Origin: Salticus scenicus
Taxonomy: Eukaryota; Arthropoda; Arachnida; Araneae; Salticidae
DNA length: 64,000 nt
Assembly: GCA_963930645.1 (NCBI GenBank)
Contig: OZ005652.1
Location: 318,120,244-318,184,243, forward strand
Direction of reading: 5' to 3'
Notes under the pieces: generated by a model
What the model saw: only the letters and a program-made list of their open reading frames with translations
What the model was told of the DNA's origin: nothing
Database searches by the model: none
Part shown: positions 59,827 through 64,000 of the stretch, in pieces
How positions within the stretch are numbered: the stretch's first letter is position 1
Layout: each line of letters opens with the position of its first letter
Translations under genes and position numbers: made by a program

Positions 59827-60034
59827 TTTTCTCTATCACGTATAGATTTTTGTCAATTTTTGTGACTCTCGACACAATTTCTTCCATGACTCATTCCACC
59901 AATATAATTATATGGTAACTTTTACAATATGTTTCCATAGTTAAACACATAAACATATTGGAAACTATTGAAAATGAAGAAATTGCGTCAGTAGATATCC
60001 TGTATTGACAAAAATCTATACGTGATAGAGAGAA
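59827..60034. repeat. Inverted repeat with ~29 bp matched arms
   Basis: TCTCTATCACGTATAGATTT (59830 on) and its complement (60012 on) form the outer arms, extended to TTGTCAA/TTGACAA. Near the centre, AATATGTTTCC (59927 on) and its near complement (59953 on) form an inner hairpin. Possibly a small foldback element. It has no coding. Confidence 0.7.
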
Positions 60035-60159
60035 ACTGGCTCCAGTTTCTATTTCATCACATCAAAACGCATATGTATCAACTAAAAGTATCAAATCAAA
60101 TGTTACCAACATTATTTTTATAGATTTATGTTATATTAGGAAGAAGTTATAAATCTTAA

Positions 60160-60589
60160 CCCGATCAGGTTATCGTGGGTCATTGGAGACCCGAGCCATT
60201 TTTCTTTTGTTTCATCCCTCAGAATTCACATATTAAAGAAATACCGATCCATCATGACCATGATTTTTCTCGTAAAAATACCATTCTGAAATTTTATTAT
60301 GTAATTTGTTCAAAAGTTAGGAATTTTTTAGCAAATTCCTGCATTTTATGGAAATAGGTATATTTCCGATGAAAAAAAAAATATTTCTTTAATTTTTTTT
60401 ACAATATTAATTGTTTATCGTTAAAGTAGAAGTATTCAAGAATTTTATCAGATTTTTGTCATTAAAAATAACGTGTTCTAAAACGTGTCTAACGTGTTCT
60501 AACGTGTCATTAAAAATAACGTGTTCTCGGGTCTTCAGCGACCCATGATAAACTGACAAAGTGCCAAAAAAAGCGATAACCTGGTCGGG
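60160..60589. mobile_element. piggyBac-type MITE
   Basis: TTAA flanks both sides (60156-60159, 60590-60593). The left tip is CCCGATCAGGTTATCG; the right tip inverted is CCCGACCAGGTTATCGC, one mismatch. Subterminal GGGTCATTGGAGACCCGAG (60177 on) is matched in inverted form by CTCGGGTCTTCAGCGACCC (60526 on), set further in on the right, giving asymmetric inner repeats typical of piggyBac ends. 430 bp. The 60-codon frame inside has no transposase motif. A direct repeat of TAACGTGTTCTAA-type words lies at 60468-60526. Confidence 0.85.
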
Positions 60590-60593
60590 TTAA

Positions 60594-63159
60594 CTATTAA
60601 CTAGTTTATTTCAGTTGTATGATGTACAACCGAAAACGAAACTATTTTTGTGAAAAATCCCTTTATAGACTTTCAAAATTTCAGCATTTTCTTATGGATA
60701 TTTATAATGTCTTTGCATCCAAAATTATTAATTTGTTTTTATACCTTTCATTCTTCATTTTATTCCAGAGAGACTTATCTTATTTATCTCATTTGTTTCT
60801 GGAAAACCGCATCTTTGCCCATTAAGGCAGTGCTCTAGGAGTTATTGCCACGATTTTAAACCGCAGGGACTTAAAATCTCATTTTATTTTCCCCTTCACC
60901 ATTTTATTTTCTAAAATAGAAATGGCAGAAAGTATTTATTTGAATCCTTGAATATGTTATAATATCTCAGGACTTTTATCGGTGGAAACACGGAACATAT
61001 TTTTTATTTCACCAATTCAATTTGTTTTATCTTCGAGAATTTTTCACTAAATGCATCGAGTATTTTCTATTGCTTAAATTATAAATACTTTTTTCGAACG
61101 TAAATGAGTAAATTTCATTTATCACCTGAAACGAAAAAACACCGGTTTTGTGGTTTAATACTGTTTTGGAATTAAAAGTAGTAATCGGATAGTGATACGA
61201 TTACAAAATTGGAACATATGAAATAAATAATCAATAAAAAAACTGCTTAAAAAATACTACATAGTATTTTTTTTCCCTCTGATCTCATCATAACTGTATT
61301 ATTTACATATGCTTTAGTATGAATTTCAGGAAACTAGTATAGAACATTGAAACTGTGCTGAGGTTTTGATTATTTTTTTGTTTCTTCCTGTCTTTCTTTT
61401 TGCATTTTCTTTCTTTTTGAATTTTCTTTCCTTTTCTTTTTTTTTTTTTTTCCCTTTTTTCCCAAACAAACAATGAAAATTAAAGTTAAGTTTTGCATAA
61501 AGTACATAAATTTCGATTTTTAAATGATTTTTTTTTTTTTTAACGAAAACTATGTAAATATCAAACGTATGTGTCTCCATTAGAAGCAGAAATCGAAAGT
61601 AGAAAAAATATGTTTGTAAAAATATTTTAAGCAAAAAACCTTTTGCCCATGGATGTGATTTTTATCTTGCTAATGTTTACACGACTAGTGTCGCTTTTTC
61701 TCACTAATGGCATAAGAACTAATTTTAATAATTAAATTTTATTATCAAGTAATTTAATGTCAATCATAATTTTTATCTCATTTATATATGTTTACTTATA
61801 CTAAATCACAAAAAAATAGAAAAAATATTTTTAAAGTACACTCCTGTTTTTCCAGGAAGATTTCAAACAAAAAACTTTCGATAACAATTTTTTATTTGTT
61901 TAATTGGAGAAAAAAAAAATACAAATTTATATTATAAAATAATGATGATAAATCTGATTTAAAAATTCTGAAGATTGGTACATTTCACCTACACACTGTC
62001 TAGTGTCTATGTCTTCTTCTGCTTAATAGACGCCCAAAAATTTCGGCAGTAATATTAATAAATTAGTAAATTGTATATTTGTTTATTTACACTACAATAT
62101 TCTTCTTTTGGTTACTCAAAGTCGGCTCGATATTCTATTAGTTGATGTGAATAGAATAGGGCTGTTGATATTCCTTTCAAAATTAATTAAATTAAGAAAA
62201 TTCAAATTGCTTATGTATAGTGAAGTTCTTAATAATTAATCTGTTCCTTATATAATTAACACAAATTTTATTAGTGGACCATCGATTGCCATCTCATATT
62301 AATTCTACAAAGAAAATAAAACTCGTGTGTGTTCTGATTAATTTTCTGATACGTTTCATATTTTTCACTCAATATTACTGTAACTAACCAAAGAATGATT
62401 TTCAAAAACGTAACTGTTGAACCTTAATATAAAATTTATGGTTTAAAAGAAAAGAAAATACATATAAAATTGTACTGTATATATAAATGAAAATTGAACA
62501 TTTTAACACTAAGAAAATGGATATTATTTCGAAGATAAAATTAGCATAGAATGTGGATAATAACTTAAGAAAGACACAGATACCATTACAGATGGAAGTT
62601 TCTCTCTATCTCTCTCTCTCCCTTACTTTTGTTGTTGTTGTTGACTTGAGTAATTTTTTGAGATTTGCCGTTCTTAATTTCGGTCTATTAAACATAAGAC
62701 TTTGAGATAAAATATCTTATTAATTCATATTTTCTGTCTTCAATAACCATTGATAAAGTATTTCTTTTGCGTTTATTATAGTGCAATATAATTTAAGACA
62801 GTGTCATAAAATTATGAAAAAATATAAAACAAAACAAAACATCCAATGAAAGTAAAAGCATTAATTAAAACATTTACAATATTGCTTTAAGTAACTTCAA
62901 GTCGGGGTTATATTTATTTTCAATAAATCTATCTTTCAATATAAGATTTTTACGCAGAACGGGTTTTTATTGTTTTTTGATTTATGAGTTTGTTATATAA
63001 TATACTCACTCCTATAATTTTGATTTTGAAAAGTATGTATTTAATTCGTTAAACTTTTTTAAAAGTATATAAAATCCAAGAATGAAAAATGTACTAGCTA
63101 ACGCTGTATTTTATTTTACCATGTTTTTATTATATTAACTTCGATTCTTGTTTGTTTGT
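60594..63159. other. AT-rich DNA, no recognised gene
   Basis: The frames at 60619-60838 are short and Phe/Leu-rich. Polypyrimidine tract 61374-61455 gives the Lys-rich minus frame. A (TC)n tract lies at 62603-62619. No RNA gene or repeat boundary is supported. Confidence 0.45.
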
Positions 63160-64000
63160 TAGTCCAGTACAAATCTTGCAATCAATTTTTAACTAACTTC
63201 CCGACTAGCTAGACATTTGAAACTTTCAGGACAGCTCAGAACACGGTGACAATTTATTTTTTTAACACTTTTAATCAACTGTTTCAGGTCCCTACTGCTT
63301 TCGGCAGCGTTTATATGATTTAACAGAAAATTTATTTAACTAACTTCCCGATTAGCTAGACATTTGAAACTTTCAGAATAGTTCAGAACACGGTGAAAAT
63401 GCATTTTTAAATTCTTTGAGCCAACTGTTTCAGGTTCCTGCTGACTTCGGCAGCGTTACCAGTACAAAGCTTGCAATCGATTTTTCACTAACTTCCCGAC
63501 AAACTAGACATTTGAAACTTTCAGGGTAGCTCAGAACACGGTGACAATACATTTTATAACACTTTTAGTTAACTGTTTCAGGTCCCAACTGCATTCGGCA
63601 GCGTTTATATGATTCAACAGAAAATTTATTTAACTAACTTCTCGACTAGCTAGACATTTGAAAGTTTCAGAATAGTTCAGAACACGGTGAAAATGCATTT
63701 TTTAAATATTTTTAACCAACCGTTTCGGGAGCGTTACCAGTACAAAGCTTGCAATCGATTTTTCCCTAACTTCCCGACTAGTTAGACATTTGGAACTTTT
63801 AGGATAGCTCAGAACACAGTGACAATACATTTTTAGTCAACTGTTTCAAGTCCCTACTGCCTTCGACAGTGTTTATATGATTCATCAGAAAATTTTTAAA
63901 CTTTCATATTAGTTCAGAACACGGTGAAAATGCATTTTTAAAATATATTTAACCAACTGCTTCGGGACCCTGCTTCCTGCGGCATCGTTACCAGTACAAA
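63160..64000 (+). repeat. Satellite array, ~147 bp monomers in A/B dimers
   Basis: The word CTAACTTCCCGACTAGCTAGAC and close variants start near 63192, 63339, 63487, 63633 and 63765. Spacing is 147, 148, 146 and about 132 bp. Monomers alternate: A types contain GACAGCTCAGAACACGGTGA or a close variant and end with 'tttatatgatt.aacagaaaatttatt'; B types contain 'atagttcagaacacggtgaaaatgcat' and end with 'ccagtacaaagcttgcaatcgattttt'. The array starts with the tail of a B unit, the last B unit has lost its first ~27 bp, and it continues past the window end. Non-coding. Confidence 0.85.

Noticed and set aside
1..64000. CRISPR arrays, operons, prophage or bacterial regulatory sites
   Set aside because: The window is clearly eukaryotic: spliced exon, pol III promoters, MITEs and very AT-rich non-coding DNA. 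Direct repeats seen are tandem satellites or transposons, not repeat-spacer arrays.

Overview
This is a eukaryotic nuclear window, very AT-rich, full of homopolymer runs and (AT)n, (AAT)n and (AAAT)n microsatellites, and packed with transposon remnants. The element mix (a Tc1 copy with an intact frame, a DD41D-type mariner remnant, pogo-, piggyBac- and DINE-1-like non-autonomous elements, a Penelope-like reverse transcriptase relic) points to an invertebrate, most likely an arthropod. A chelicerate such as a spider would fit, but nothing in the window proves it. No bacterial-style gene organisation is present.

Host coding content is almost nil. The one segment that looks like a real host gene is an internal exon at 40848-41012 (+), with a good acceptor and donor, phase 1-1, 55 codons, and far higher GC than its surroundings. 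Much of the window may therefore be intron of a plus-strand gene with very large introns, but this is inference. Two tRNA-Thr(UGU)-like sequences sit at 43.4-43.7 kb in the arms of an inverted repeat.

Layout. 0-5 kb: several copies of a dispersed family (R1), one split by an insertion of a related family (R2). 6.6-7.2 kb: an inverted repeat carrying hammerhead-like core motifs, then a dense cluster of AACGTT-type palindromes. 8.5-12 kb: an R1 copy, a tRNA-derived SINE candidate, and a tandem array (R4) ending at a mariner relic (12003-12911). 13 kb: a pogo-type MITE. 15.7-23 kb: foldback elements and short tandem duplications. 23175-24810: a complete Tc1-like transposon with IR/DR-type ends and an intact DD34E transposase. 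25.4-27.2 kb: three near-identical ~600 bp tandem units. 28.7-29.9 kb: R2. 30-36 kb: mostly featureless AT-rich DNA. 36.4-42.6 kb: R1, R2, a second foldback MITE, the host exon, R2. 46-51 kb: R2-derived repeat modules. 52.5-55.1 kb: an eroded mariner N-terminus and two copies of a ~460 bp TIR element. 56.0-57.1 kb: a broken reverse transcriptase. 58.3-59.5 kb: a 410 bp-period array built from small foldbacks. 60.16-60.59 kb: a piggyBac-type MITE with TTAA duplication. 63.16-64.0 kb: the start of a satellite with ~147 bp monomers alternating in two types, running off the window.

The genes do not form a pathway. The coherent story is mobile-element ecology: layered insertions, two related non-autonomous families with terminal hairpins, and one DNA transposon that may still be functional. 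All repeat-family assignments come from reading the sequence by eye; no alignment or database search was run.
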